NCBI GenBank assembly: GCA_008933995.1
Contig: WARS01000069.1
Location: 124,001 to 188,000, forward strand
DNA: 64,000 nucleotides
Source: Datnioides undecimradiatus
Lineage: Eukaryota; Chordata; Actinopteri; Lobotiformes; Datnioididae
Reading direction: 5' to 3'
The position numbers were made by a program, and so were the translations under genes. Position 1 is the stretch's first letter. Every line of letters begins with the position of its first letter. Below the pieces are notes generated by a model. It saw only the letters and a program-made list of their open reading frames with translations. It was not told where the DNA came from and made no database searches. Positions 26,012 through 37,817 of this stretch are shown one piece after another.

Positions 26012-28479
26012 TGATAACAGAGGCATGCCAGTGTGCAGCAATGCACTAAAAGGATGGAGGGAGGCTGCCCCGCTCCACCCATCCTCATTATCAATAAGTG
26101 CTGGGGGGGGGGGCAGCTTGTGATCTCTGGCGTCCGACCCCCGTGTGGTTTTCCCGTGAACGCACAAAAAATAATCCCAGGCAGGCCTGTCCACGCCAGC
26201 AACAGCGCCACCCCCACCCCACCGCCTCCCCGCCGGCAGCACCACCCACCTCTTCCCAGCACTCACTCTCTCCCGCGCCGTCAGCGGGGAGCGGGCTCTT
26301 ACCGTGCCTGTTAGCAGCCGCCCGTCTACGGCAATCAGATGACGAGCCGCTCCGGTGATGCGCGCGCGCTGTGACGCGTGAGAGAGGCAGCTCTGAGGCC
26401 GCTGCAGCGCGCGGGTTCGACACCGCGCGTGACCTCCAGGGTGACGGCAGAGTGCAAACACAGCTCAGAGAACCTGTCGAGATGCGTTTGAGGCCAACAA
26501 AAAAAAAAGGGACAAACAATGAATCTGACGGTTTAAATGTGATTTATTTGGAAACCATTTTGTTTTTTGTGTTTGAAAGCGTCCATATCATATTTATTGT
26601 CAACAGAAAAACAAAAGAACATGTACGAGCACCAGCGCTAAGCAGGCGGTGGACTGCAGAGCTCGTGAGAAGCAAGTGCTGTTGGAAAAAGGTGCTAAAG
26701 AACTTAAATGTGGCGTGCAGCAAACCCATTCGTGTTTGACGAATGCATGAAAATGTTGTGTCCGACTGGCGCACAGTCACTTCTGCGGACACCTAGGTGA
26801 TATTCACGTTATATGTTCTGCAGGAAAACACTGGGACAGTAAATAGGAGCATAAACCCGCGTCTTTGCCGCCAAGCTGCACGCCGCACACCATCAGGATA
26901 TCCCCTTTCGTGAAGTTTTGCGGGACTTTGTTGACTCCTCCGTCGTCTGCCACAGTTTGCCTCCGGATCCGTCCCAAAGCCCGCCATATGGCCCGCTTTG
27001 AATCTTCCCCCGACTGATGCTCAGAACAGAATCAGACCTCCAAGTGACGGGCGCTTACCTGCCAAAGTAGTTGGTGGTGGGGACAAACGGCGGCGCAGAA
27101 CTCGCGAACGCTTCTCAGCGTTTAACAGATGGCCGGAGGTACAGCAGCTAACCCACCCCGACGCGCAACCAAGGTGACGTCTTCCAAAGGCGTGCAGGTG
27201 GCGCGCGGGGCTTTAAACTCTTGTTTCAGCGCTTTGGACGGCGCCAAAAGGCCTTGGAAACAAGTCCGGAGCCGTTTCAGGACCAAAATCAGCATCAAAG
27301 TGCTTAAAGTGACCAGAGCTGGTGTTATTTTAATGTCCTTTAGCTCAACCGATGCTTTTATTACAGTCATAGAACTCAAAAAGTAAAAATATCTCAAAGA
27401 ATCAGTTTAACGGCTCCTCTGGCCGCCGCGTTTTTATGGGTTTCACTTCCTCCAGCCCCGTCCCCTCCCTCCACCACCACCACCTTCATCTTCCTGTTCT
27501 GGAGAGGTGACAGCTTGGTCGGTTTAGCCCAAGCAAACAGCTTGCCGAATTGCATCAAAGAGGACTCAGATGCCAGAGCCAGAATGACAGACGGCTTGGA
27601 GGAGACGGGAGGAACGGAGGGAGATGAAAACCCCTCTTTCAAACCGTCCTCAAAAATAACTAAAGAAGGGAAAAAAACCACCAAAACGACAACCCACAAA
27701 CAAACAAACAAACAAACACGACACTCCGAACTCTCCCGGCTCTCCTCCTGGCTGCACAGATGAGACGTCGGTCCAACTTAGTTTTATTGGGAACATCTTT
27801 TTTGGTCGCTTTGCGGGAGCGCGCGGGAAGCTCGGAGTCACGCGGACAGGCGCAGGGTTCCTGACGCCCTCCCGAGGAATCCCACTCGAGTGGGACTTTG
27901 TTCGGGGATTACGTAACTCTCCAAACTGTGGGCGCCCAAACTTTTTCATTGGAGAGCCGAGACTGACGCTGAAAGCCCCCAAAAACACACCGGCTGTGGT
28001 GTAAAAGATTCAAAGTGATCCAGGTTCCTGTGACTGACTCACTTCCTTCCTCTTCCCCACGGCGCCCTGATCATTTATCCCATTTTAACCCCACAGACAT
28101 TAAAACAGCACCGTATCACAGCCGTGCTGTATTAAACCTAACTCACTGAAACAAGTCTTCTGGAGACTCACGTCCACGCTGTAACCCACCCTCCACCCCG
28201 CTCATTGCAGGTGCCTTCTGCTTGGCCTGATGGATGAGTAAACAGTGAACGGGGCTGTTTTGACACTTTGACTCTGAGCGGCTTCTCCTGTACCTGTCCC
28301 ACCTGACATCACCTGTATTTACAGATTCATGAGGGAGGAAATTAAAAATGATTAAAGGTGAATCACCAAACCAACACTGGTCTGTGAGCATGGTGGTGTT
28401 ACTCTTTATACGTATGATAAGGCTGATTTGGGAGTCGCCGGGGTTATAGGTGAGGCTGCCGCACCTTGCCGTACCCAAC

Positions 28480-29760
28480 TGACGCCCATACATCTCCGTC
28501 GTGCGCTATGGGGAGTGGGTTGGAGTGGGGGAGGCTCCGGGGAGGCGCCGTGCGTCGTGCGCTGCTAGGTTTGGCCACGGATCTGCGCGCGGCGCTCGGT
28601 TCCCGTTTAGACTGATCAGATGCTCAGCGCGCGGCTCAACCCCGACGGCTGACTGAACGCAGGAGAGCCCGAGAGGCGCTCCGCTCGCCGGGTTTCATCG
28701 TTTCCAAGGCTGCTCTCCACGGGAATATACAGCCTCAGGACCGACTGCGTGTTGGTTCGCGTCCCCCTGGGGGGTCGAGGGAGGAAAGAGAAAAAAACAG
28801 AGAGAGGGAGGGAGAGAGAGAGAGAGCTACAGAGAGAGAGAAGAGACGCTGGACTTGCTGTAGCTCTGCGGGGCTGGCCGCCTCTCTCTGGTTCGGGGAG
28901 CCTCGGGGGCGATGCTGCTGGGCGGGGATGGTGCACGGTTTCTGCCCGGTGGCGGAGGAGAAGATGCGAGCCGCTGCTACAACACACCCGCACCGCCGCC
29001 GTCGTATTTTCCGAACAAGCGCTGGTGATGGTGATGATGCTGCCTCCCCCAGTGGTCTTTTTCTGCTCCTCCGGATCCTACTCGTCCGGGATTCACGTTC
29101 TCCAAACCTTGGATTATAGATGATTGTTGTGGACACTCATTTTTCTTTTTAACTTCACCGACACATGTCTTTTTTCCTTCCCGGAGGGGGAAGAAGCGGG
29201 GGAAGAGATAAATCAGTAGATTTTTGAGGACCGGTGTATTTTCGTCTCCAAGTGCGCGCAATCACGCCCAAAATCAGTGACCGACGCCTTGGTGAGGAGG
29301 AGGGGGAGGAGGAAGAGGAGGAGGGGGGGGATGCCGCACCGTCCATCACCAAATATCAACAAATGTCACCAGGCTCGGATTTCGGGGAAGCCCCCCTCGG
29401 TTGGCGTTTGCGTGTAACCCGAGTGGCGCGGCGGCAGTGAGAGGTGGCAGCGGGGATATCTGCCGTGCCACATCAAACACTGCGGATATATGGCACAAGA
29501 ATAAATGAATTATTAAAGATTTTTACTCTTATCTATCTCTATTTTTATCTCCCACAGAGGGGAGAAACAGGGGGGGGGGACCTGGGGAGGGTGGGGGGGA
29601 AAGACAACTGCAGATCCTGTCAAGATGCACTAGGCTGCTGAGAGCGGAGGAGCGGGGGGGGGGAGAGAAAGACGCAGTCTCCAGCAAAGGGTAGCCTCCT
29701 TCAGTGGAGATGATTGCAATATTCATTTAAACGCACAGCTATGCATCCGTGCCGCGCGCA
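28480..29760 (+). promoter_or_regulatory. cacna1a: CpG-rich putative promoter region of cacna1a
   Basis: CpG dinucleotides are clearly denser here (for example 28490-28700, 28860-29010 and 29260-29460) than in flanking DNA. The block lies 0.7-2 kb upstream of the start codon and contains a GA-repeat at about 28787-28842, a GAGG run at 29296-29330 and long G runs at 29570-29599. I see no convincing TATA box, which fits a broad CpG-island promoter. An acceptor-like sequence (pyrimidine tract ending CCCACAG at 29557) means a non-coding first exon is possible. The transcription start site cannot be placed by reading alone. Confidence 0.5.
29570..29599 (+). other. G-quadruplex-capable G-run cluster
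   Basis: Thirty bases hold a G10 run, GGGG, GGG and a G7 run separated by short loops, satisfying the G3+N1-7 quadruplex pattern on the sense strand. More G runs follow at 29655-29665. Confidence 0.6.
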
Positions 29761-29851
29761 GCTACGGTGATCGATCTGTTTGTCTGTTGAGATGCAGGAG
29801 CCGGCTCACTCCCGGAGAGGGTGTTCTGTTCCCCCCCGACCAAAAAAATAA

Positions 29852-29914
29852 GAAATAAATAAATAATGAGATAGATGGATAGGTAGATAGATAAATAAAT
29901 AAATAAATAAATAA
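29852..29914. repeat. compound (AAAT)n/(GATA)n microsatellite
   Basis: AAAT units, then GATAGATG/GGTAGATA units, then AAAT again. It lies about 550 bases upstream of the channel start codon. Confidence 0.9.
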
Positions 29915-30139
29915 GAACAGGATGCCTTGCCTTTCGACGGAGAGCAAACCGCTGACGCTCTGACAAGATCAAACCTCTTTTTTTTGGGGGGGGGGTTTGA
30001 CAGTTTTTCGCAGCCGCCAATGAGAAGCGGGCGTGTTTTTGCGCCGCCGGAGAACTGATTTGCCAGAAATTACATAAACACATCGCTCTATTTCCCATTC
30101 ACATTCCAAACACACGGTCAGAGACACCGTGCGCTTTCC

Positions 30140-30214
30140 CTCTCCCCCTCCTCTCCCTCCCCTCGCTTCTTCTCCACCTCCTCCTCCTCCTCCTCCTCCC
30201 CTCCCTCCCTCCTT
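30140..30214 (+). repeat. CT/CTC pyrimidine tract in putative 5' leader
   Basis: About 75 bases of CCTCTCCCTC and (CTC)n sequence followed by CCCTCCCT. Such tracts are common near vertebrate TATA-less start sites. It lies about 240-310 bases upstream of the channel ATG. Confidence 0.65.
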
Positions 30215-30345
30215 CTCCACACACAAATGGAGGTATCTTCTCGGCGCTGAAGATCTGGGAAGGAGACACAGATAGACAGCAGGAGACAGAGACAGACAGA
30301 CAGACAGAGAAGCCAGAGAAGGAACCGAACCCAACTCCATTCTGC

Positions 30346-30449
30346 ATGTGTGTTTGGAGCCGAGGCTGATGGGGTGGTGGCATGTGGAGGTGTCACTCTG
30401 AGGTTCCCCCCCGGCTCCTTCCTAACCTCTGGCGTTTGGTGTCTGCAGA
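30346..30449 (+). promoter_or_regulatory. cacna1a: 5' leader with three upstream ATGs
   Basis: Upstream frame 1 (30346-30369, 7 codons) ends in a TGA whose last base starts the ATG of frame 2 (30369-30401, 10 codons), a TGATG overlap. A third ATG at 30382 opens a frame that runs past the main start to 30669 in another reading frame. If these bases are in the mature mRNA they would be expected to limit initiation at the main ATG. A possible acceptor, GTCTGCAG, ends at 30448, two bases before the main ATG; use of it would remove all three. Confidence 0.45.
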
Positions 30450-30745
30450 ATGGCGCGTTTTGGAGACGAGCTACCCAACAGGTATGGAGGAGGAGGAGGT
30501 GGTGGTGGCGGTGGTGGCGGGGGTGCCGGCGGACAAGGGGGGCCCGGCCGCGGCGGCAGCAGGCAAGGGGGGCCCCCCGGAGCGCAGCGGATGTACAAGC
30601 AGTCGATGGCCCAGAGAGCCCGGACCATGGCCCTGTACAACCCCATACCCGTCCGGCAGAGCTGCCTAACGGTCAACCGCTCCCTCTTCCTCTTCAGCGA
30701 AGACAACGTGGTGAGGAAGTACGCCAAAAAGATCACCGAATGGCC
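30450..30745 (+). CDS. cacna1a: cacna1a exon 1: Cav2.1 alpha-1 N-terminus
   Basis: This encodes the cytoplasmic N-terminus of a P/Q-type calcium channel pore subunit, a plasma-membrane protein that admits calcium at presynaptic terminals. The protein begins [12 protein letters not shown], then about 13 glycines, a Gly/Arg-rich linker, and from residue 47 the segment [20 protein letters not shown], followed by [20 protein letters not shown] and ITEWP. The last part is near-invariant in Cav2 channels. [20 protein letters not shown] and KKITEW fit Cav2.1 better than Cav2.2 or Cav2.3. The chosen ATG has A at -3 and G at +4. The exon is 98 codons plus two bases and stops at GAATGGCC, directly before ATATCCTTT, a perfect U12-type donor. 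Teleosts often carry two cacna1a copies; I cannot tell which this is. Confidence 0.92.
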
Positions 30746-31023
30746 ATATCCTTTGACAAGCGCTGCCGAGCAGAGAGCACGCCGCCAAGGTACCGGGGGA
30801 GGGGGGCGGGTGGGTGGAGGTTGTGGTGTGTTTGCTGGAGTGGTTGGCGAGGTGTGGCCTAGTGTGGTGTGGAGTGGTTTGGCCCACACCTGCAGCATGA
30901 AAGTTGTGGTTGTTGTGGTGATTTGTGTGGCGTGTGTGTGTGTGTGTGTGTGTGTGTGAGTGTGTTTTAATTTTGGTCTTTCCCGTTGTGCAGCGTTGTG
31001 AGATGTTACACCAGTTATTTGTG

Positions 31024-31055
<32 letters not shown>

Positions 31056-33555
31056 GCCTTTTGCAGCGTGCTGTTGATTGATCCACGACAGACTGACACG
31101 ATTTCGCTCTCGCACGCTGCGTCCGAGCGCCGCCGCACGCCTCGGGCCCATCTGATAACGCCGCCATTGATGGAATGAGAGATGATGTTGACGATGACGG
31201 CGGTTGTCATGACACCAGCAGTCACAATCACTGTTGATGCTGCTGGTGATTAAGATGCATCTTGAGCGCAGCGTTCAGCTCGAACCTGTTAGTGACCTGC
31301 GTGTGTGCGTGCATATGTGTGTGTGCGTTGGCTATAGTTGTAGTCAGAGCTGAGTGCTGATGTCAGCATTATGAAGGCTTAAGCACCATGCAACCAGAAG
31401 GGAGAGGAAATGACTCTCTCCCGCTCTAATTACTACTGACCATATATGGGCGGCCTGTGGCTCGTCCTGTAGGAAAGCAGTGGAAAAAGCAGTAATTGTG
31501 CCGACAGGTCGCTCCGCTGCCGCTAGAACCTGGAATATTCTTATCTGGCCCGGCCTCGGGTCAGTTTCTCCTCCGTCAGAAGGCGAAAACACCTTAAAAT
31601 CCACTGTGCCCTGAGTTTTTGGGCTCATTTTGACGCTTTCTGATGCAGTTCTTAGTACTTTCTGGAGCCGGAGAGGAGGGAGCTGGAGCAATCGCAGCGT
31701 TAGCATCTTAGACTTGCACACCACCAGGACACCAGATGGCATGGTCTTTAGATTCAGCTGCATAGAGAGCAATATGTTGATGGTGCGAGGTCACAGTGAA
31801 GCGTTTTCAGCGGCTTTGATAGAGTTTGATGGCAGAATATTCACCTCGCTCCTCCCGTACAGCACACCCAGCAGAGCACACACACGCACACACACGAGCG
31901 CTGTAACACAGCATTTATTTACTATTTCTTCAATAAATCGACCAGGAAACACATTCTTACTACGACTTGTCCCGTACTGATGCTTGTTCACAGGCATTGC
32001 AGGATGTTCAGGACGGTCCGATGCACTTTAACGCAACTCCTGCAGCATCGGACCACGTTAAACCGTAGCCAGAAACGATTGTGGTTTCGGTTCGATGTCA
32101 AAGCTACTCTGGAAAAAGATGTTACATACGTGATGTAAGTAAATTTACATATGCAAGGTAGAATAAAGAAGTGTTGACTCGTGGTTTTGGGCCACAAAGA
32201 GCTGCGTCCTGCTCAAAACTCCCGTTTCTTTGACCCGTCCATCCACCCCGACCTCCTCCCTGTGCGCTTTCACCCTCTATACACAAGAAACCTGACTTGT
32301 TCGTTTGAAAAATAAACCCGAAACGCTTCCCGGCGGGTTGGAAACTGATGACAAAGGCGCCTACGTGTGACGAGTTGGAAGTGAAAACTGTGTTTCATTA
32401 CACGTTCTTCCCTGAAATGTCAGCAAATGGTGAAAAGTGCCCGTTGGACGTTTCCAGAACCCGCAGCGACATTTGCAGATATCCCGTTTAGTCCAAACAA
32501 TGCATATTCAGTTCACCATCACAGCAGAAGGACAGACAGTTGAGACAAACGGGGATAATTAAGAGGTCCGACGTGAACCAGGGGTCTTGTGATGTCTTGG
32601 GTTTGACCACTTGTCCACCATGATGTTCAGGTTTCTTTAGATTTAGAGGAGGAACTCTGGTTTCCAGGTTTTTCCATGAGGCACTGTGTTCGTGGTCTTT
32701 TGATTAGACCGTTTCGTGATCACCGAAAGCTCTTTAAGCTACAGTCTGATGCACACCGGGCGTCTCTGCAGGACGAGGCTCCAAGATTATATCATCAGTT
32801 TTGTGTTTCCAGTTGAATTTGTGTCTTTAATGGTGTCGTTTCCCAAACAAATGTGCAATTAATCAAATTGCCACAAGCCAGTTTGGGGATTTTGGAGCCC
32901 CCAGAGGTCTGAGGCACGGAGACGGTTGCTCACTTTGATGGCAGTCCAGCTTTGGGTAGCGATCACGTTTTGGCGCCTGCTTGCATCACGCTCGGCTTAT
33001 TCTACCACCAATGTCTGTTAATCACAATGGGACGAATGTTTGGAGAGTTTCCTCCACCGATCGCAGCTTCGCGAATCCAGAATTGGGAACTTTTGATTGG
33101 GCATTGAACTGTTGCCGGGCATTCTGGGAGACGAAAATGTTGAAAATCCCAGAATCAGGATGCATTCACGGTCGACGCAGGGTTTCGTCCTGCAGCTGGC
33201 TTGTGCATGCTGATTGAGGCGACCTCGCTGTTTACCGAAGCTCCAGACAGTTCTTAACTCAGGGTGATCAGTCAGCTCAGACACTTTGACTGTATATTAG
33301 GCTTTAATACGCAGATTGTGACCAGAGATTGACCCAAAACCACAGGAATACAAGAGGCGATGCAGATAATGGCACCAGGCTGTAGTCTGTTTGCATCTCC
33401 CACCCTTTTGGCACTGGTCGGACCCCCGTCACCATTTGGGAAACCCCCTAGTGTCCAATGATTTCACCCATTTAGTGCAGTTTTCTCCTTATTCTTCACC
33501 TTCGCTTCTTTGTTTACAGTCTGTGTTTCCTTTATAAGGGGACGGCTTCAGACTG

Positions 33556-33569
33556 TCGCCACCTGCTGG
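33556..33569 (-). promoter_or_regulatory. CTCF-like motif in intron 1
   Basis: The minus strand reads CCAGCAGGTGGCGA, matching the CTCF core CCASYAGRKGGC at every core position. Motif only. Confidence 0.4.
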
Positions 33570-36445
33570 TGCAGCATGGACGCGCTAGTTCTCTGTTAGC
33601 CTTAGTGTTTGCAATGTGCTCAAGCGCAGCTGTTTGGTGGTGGCGCGCTCGTCACCACCTGTTGTTTGACATCGGTTGGGTGTGTCTGAGGTTTTAAACA
33701 CCTACAAATAAGAAAAACATTTTTAAAACGCATGTGGTTGAAGCTGCTTCCCAAAACTGTGACTGAACTGATGGAGAAGGTTGTTTGAAATGGACTATTT
33801 GCGTCTTTGTCGTATTTATTGAGCTGGCAGGGCGTCTGATTCTGCTCCTCAGCAGGTGTTGAACCATGAAACGCCGTAATGACATCAGGTTGGTCGAATG
33901 ATTAACAGACTAGTTTTCTTTTTTTATTTTATTTAATTGCTTTTGTACCTTTTCCTGTTTATTATCATATAGTCTGAGGTTTGCGCAGCACAGTGCAGGT
34001 GTGCTCTGCAGGGTTTGGCCCTCAGTTTACTGTGGAGCAGTGAAAACAGGTTTAGATTCATTTATACCGGCAATAAAGTTGATTTCAGTCGATAAAGAGC
34101 GGGAATTCAGACATTTTGTTCTGAAAGCTTGCAGCAGTTTCGCCCAAGACTCTTCGTCTTTCGGCCAATGTAAATGAATGTCCGTTGGGAGTTGAAAATG
34201 GTTTGTTTGGGTTTCTTCGACCTCAGAATCAGTTGCATTTAGCCATTTTGTCCGACTGCGACTCTGAATCAGGACGTCGTCTCATTTCGTTGCTTGATTT
34301 GAGATTTAAATCAAACTTGTCACATCACACCGCCCGCACAGTGAACTCATAAAGGATATGTACTGTACAGGCTTTGTATTTGCACACAGAGCATGCACGC
34401 ACATTATGAGATGCAAAGAGAAATCACTGAATACATTAATTCCCTTCACTTAATATCCAACGTTTGTGCTTTCTTCCTTTTTACTCATCACACAACAGAA
34501 AACAGGAACCTTGTAATGAAGCAACACTAGAAAAGTGAATTGCAGACAAACGTTGGTCAAAAACACAGATTGTAATTTATTTTAACCTGAAGCAAATTGA
34601 GATGTTCTGAAACGTCGTCAGGGAGGAGGTTGTGGTTGATGCACAGGACCAGGTGTAGACCAGGCCTGGAGTCCTGCAGCTCAGGTCGTGGTTTTGGTTA
34701 AATGTTGGAAATACCTACTCATGCGCTCTCAGCTTTGACTTTTCAATGCAAACCCAACTTAACCTGAGTCATGGGCTTCTTCTAACTGGTTGCTTCATGT
34801 TGCCACGAGCATTTGTCCTTTGCTTCTCCGTGTTTACAGCAGTTTTGTGGTCCTACTGGTCAAAGCTTGAAACGTGTGAACTTGTAGCACGCTCCCGGTC
34901 TGACCCAGCACCGTACGCCTGCTGGATCAGGCAGTCTGGGTGCAGGATATCAGCCAATATCTAGTTTAAATCATATGATCTGGCGATACCCTTGTCGCCG
35001 ATTGGTAAGACTTGAAGTCGCAGCAGTGAGCGGGACAGGCTCTGCCACCTTTGATGCTGTCGAAACCACCTGATTGGTAATCCATGGATGAAAGCTAAAT
35101 CAGGGCATCTTGAATCCGTGTCCGACCTTGTTTGACCATGGCGGCGTCTCCACCTGCTGCAACAACACAAGCGGCAAACATGTTACTTGAGTTTCCTGTC
35201 CAGACATCCTGGATAGGGAAGCGGCCTCGGGCACATCGGCTTGAAACCGAATCCGTGCTGGGCGCGGGGTGTTGTTGTTTTTTTTTATCCAATACGAGAC
35301 GAGTTTCACTTGCAAAACATTTTCAAATTTAAAGAACATCCACTTCCTGCTTTGAAAGCGAGCCGTGCATATCCCAGCATGCCGCCATCTGCACAGAGCC
35401 AGGCTGTGCTGGCTGGCAGGCGCTGTGGCTTCTTCCACCAGAGGCCCAGAGGACTTCATTATCCCTCCCTCCCCTCCCTCCGCCTGCACTTCCCCGTTCC
35501 CTCTCTCGCTCTCTCCACGCTCCTTTCATCTCCTCTCCTCCGCTGCTCTTCTTCCCCTGCAACTCCGCTCTAAATGTCCTGTCCTCCATCTTCTCTCCAT
35601 CTCTCCTCCACCCCCCCCCCAGTTTTTGCCTTTACTCTTCTGTCACTCTCCACTTAATCCAATTTAAATACCACGGCGGCAGCACTGTTTATAATAGGGA
35701 GATGTGCAAAATGGGAACGAAATACAAGTTTTTATCAAAATATAATGCAAATCTGAATTAATAATAACCTGCGTCCATCCGCGACTGTTATTCAGATGTT
35801 AGGAGCTGTGTGCGTGGAGGTAAACGCTGGGGGGCGCTGATTCTCCCATTAGGCGCCATTAAACCAGAGTAGAAGAAGACAAACGCAGCAGGCTGATGAT
35901 TTAATGAGCTAACAGTGGAAAACGATGAGGGAGATGTGACTTACACCGACATTTCCACCTTTTTTCTGTCTCTCGGTGTTTATTCTTAATTATGTCTCAA
36001 CCTTTTTCTGAATACTCACCATCCGCTCGTAGGTTCATTAATAGCAGATACTCACATGCACGATTTGGTGCAAACAGGGTTTTTGCTTCAGTTTGACTCT
36101 GAAAGCATCTCTTCATCTGTCAAACCTGCACATTATCAAACAAGGTGGTAGAATCAGTCTCTCCCTCCCTCTCTCTCCCTCCCTCTCTCTCTCTCTTTGA
36201 CCATCTGTCCTGAGCGTTCGTTGTCTGTGTGGGTTTCACACTTCCCCAGCTGGGTTCTGGCCGCGCTGCCCGGCGTCATGTGAGGCAGAGACAAGTGGAG
36301 ACAGACAGACAGACAGTACTGGGCATCGAGAGAGAAGTGAGAGATTAAAGGCTGACCCCACCTCCACCGAAAAAACCACCCCCCAAAAACCCCTGTGGGG
36401 CAATCAGAGGGAGGAATGTCACCTTGTCTTGCCTGTAGCTGTGTA

Positions 36446-36459
36446 GCGCCCCCTGTGGG
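36446..36459 (-). promoter_or_regulatory. CTCF-like motif in intron 1
   Basis: The minus strand reads CCCACAGGGGGCGC, two mismatches from the CTCF core. It lies about 2.9 kb from the similarly oriented site at 33556. Confidence 0.3.
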
Positions 36460-36832
36460 ACGGTCACTCCTGGCGGGATCCTGAGATCATCGGGACGATC
36501 AGAGTGAAGAAACTAAATTAAAACAAAGGAAAAGATCAGAATATTAATTAAACGTTTAAAAGATGCAGGATTGGTTAGCAAATAGTAACTTTATCTAATG
36601 ATTTTTATGTTTTTAAATGTGTAAAATAGAGAAAACTACTAATATGAAGCTTCCAGACCCCAAAATGACGTCTTCATATAGTTAAACACGTCTCCATATG
36701 GTCCGAAAACCATGATGCATCAGAGTAAAGACTGTTTTTAATCAGTTATTAACAAATTATAACTTTATTATTTCATGTTGATCAATTAATTGATCAGTTA
36801 GACGGTCAGACTAATCATTTTCAGTCATGTAA

Positions 36833-36834
<2 letters not shown>

Positions 36835-36870
<36 letters not shown>

Positions 36871-36995
36871 AACGTTTACAGTAAATGCTGTTGTGTTACA
36901 ATTAAAGAATGATGAACGTGAGTTCCAGATAAACAGATGAGATGTGAGGAAGCAAACACACACACACACACATGCACACAAAGACACACACATGC

Positions 36996-37036
<41 letters not shown>

Positions 37037-37309
37037 CATTGACACATCCAGATCCACAGAGGTGGACTGGTAGTCATGGAAACGTGTACTGTATGTGGCT
37101 GTTGAATTCATTTGAAATCACCATTCAACGGTTATGCATGTGTAAACAAACACATAAATGATGCATGGACACACACACACACACACATAAACACACGCGC
37201 ATAAACACACACGCGTTGACGGATCAGCTGGTGGCTTGGCTTCATCCACCTGGCGTGGAGCAAGTAGATCCGTTCAGATCAGTCATGGCTGACAGAGGCT
37301 CTGATAGCT

Positions 37310-37360
<51 letters not shown>
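36835..37360. repeat. GT/CA microsatellite cluster next to gap
   Basis: A (GT)17 tract (36835-36869), an interrupted CA block (36956-37033), a shorter CA tract near 37170-37187 and a (GT)24 tract (37312-37360) that runs directly into the assembly gap. The complementary tracts could pair in RNA. Confidence 0.9.
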
Positions 37361-37817
37361 NNNNNNNNNNNNNNNNNNNNNNNNNNNNNNNNNNNNNNNN
37401 NNNNNNNNNNNNNNNNNNNNNNNNNNNNNNNNNNNNNNNNNNNNNNNNNNNNNNNNNNNNNNNNNNNNNNNNNNNNNNNNNNNNNNNNNNNNNNNNNNNN
37501 NNNNNNNNNNNNNNNNNNNNNNNNNNNNNNNNNNNNNNNNNNNNNNNNNNNNNNNNNNNNNNNNNNNNNNNNNNNNNNNNNNNNNNNNNNNNNNNNNNNN
37601 NNNNNNNNNNNNNNNNNNNNNNNNNNNNNNNNNNNNNNNNNNNNNNNNNNNNNNNNNNNNNNNNNNNNNNNNNNNNNNNNNNNNNNNNNNNNNNNNNNNN
37701 NNNNNNNNNNNNNNNNNNNNNNNNNNNNNNNNNNNNNNNNNNNNNNNNNNNNNNNNNNNNNNNNNNNNNNNNNNNNNNNNNNNNNNNNNNNNNNNNNNNN
37801 NNNNNNNNNNNNNNNNN
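37361..37817. other. assembly gap (457 N)
   Basis: Unknown bases. The gap begins inside a (GT)n tract and is followed by AT-rich AATTAATAAT sequence, so the break probably comes from the microsatellite. Frames reported across it are meaningless. Confidence 0.99.

Larger units (their letters stand above)
17991..28479. other. stretch without a supported gene
   Basis: No exon with both splice signals and family resemblance is seen. The longest frames (20839-21294, 23796-24347, 24984-25523) look like chance ORFs. Contents worth noting are an AT-rich block at 21240-21480, a CTCF-like site near 21825, a CT-rich tract at 22436-22490, a (CAG)8 run at 25988-26011, and rising CpG content from about 25700 toward the promoter of the channel gene. 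Confidence 0.55.

Noticed and set aside
30422-31231. 269-codon minus-strand frame opposite cacna1a exon 1
   Set aside because: Poly-His/Thr and poly-Pro translations come from CA tracts and the poly-glycine coding repeat read backwards.
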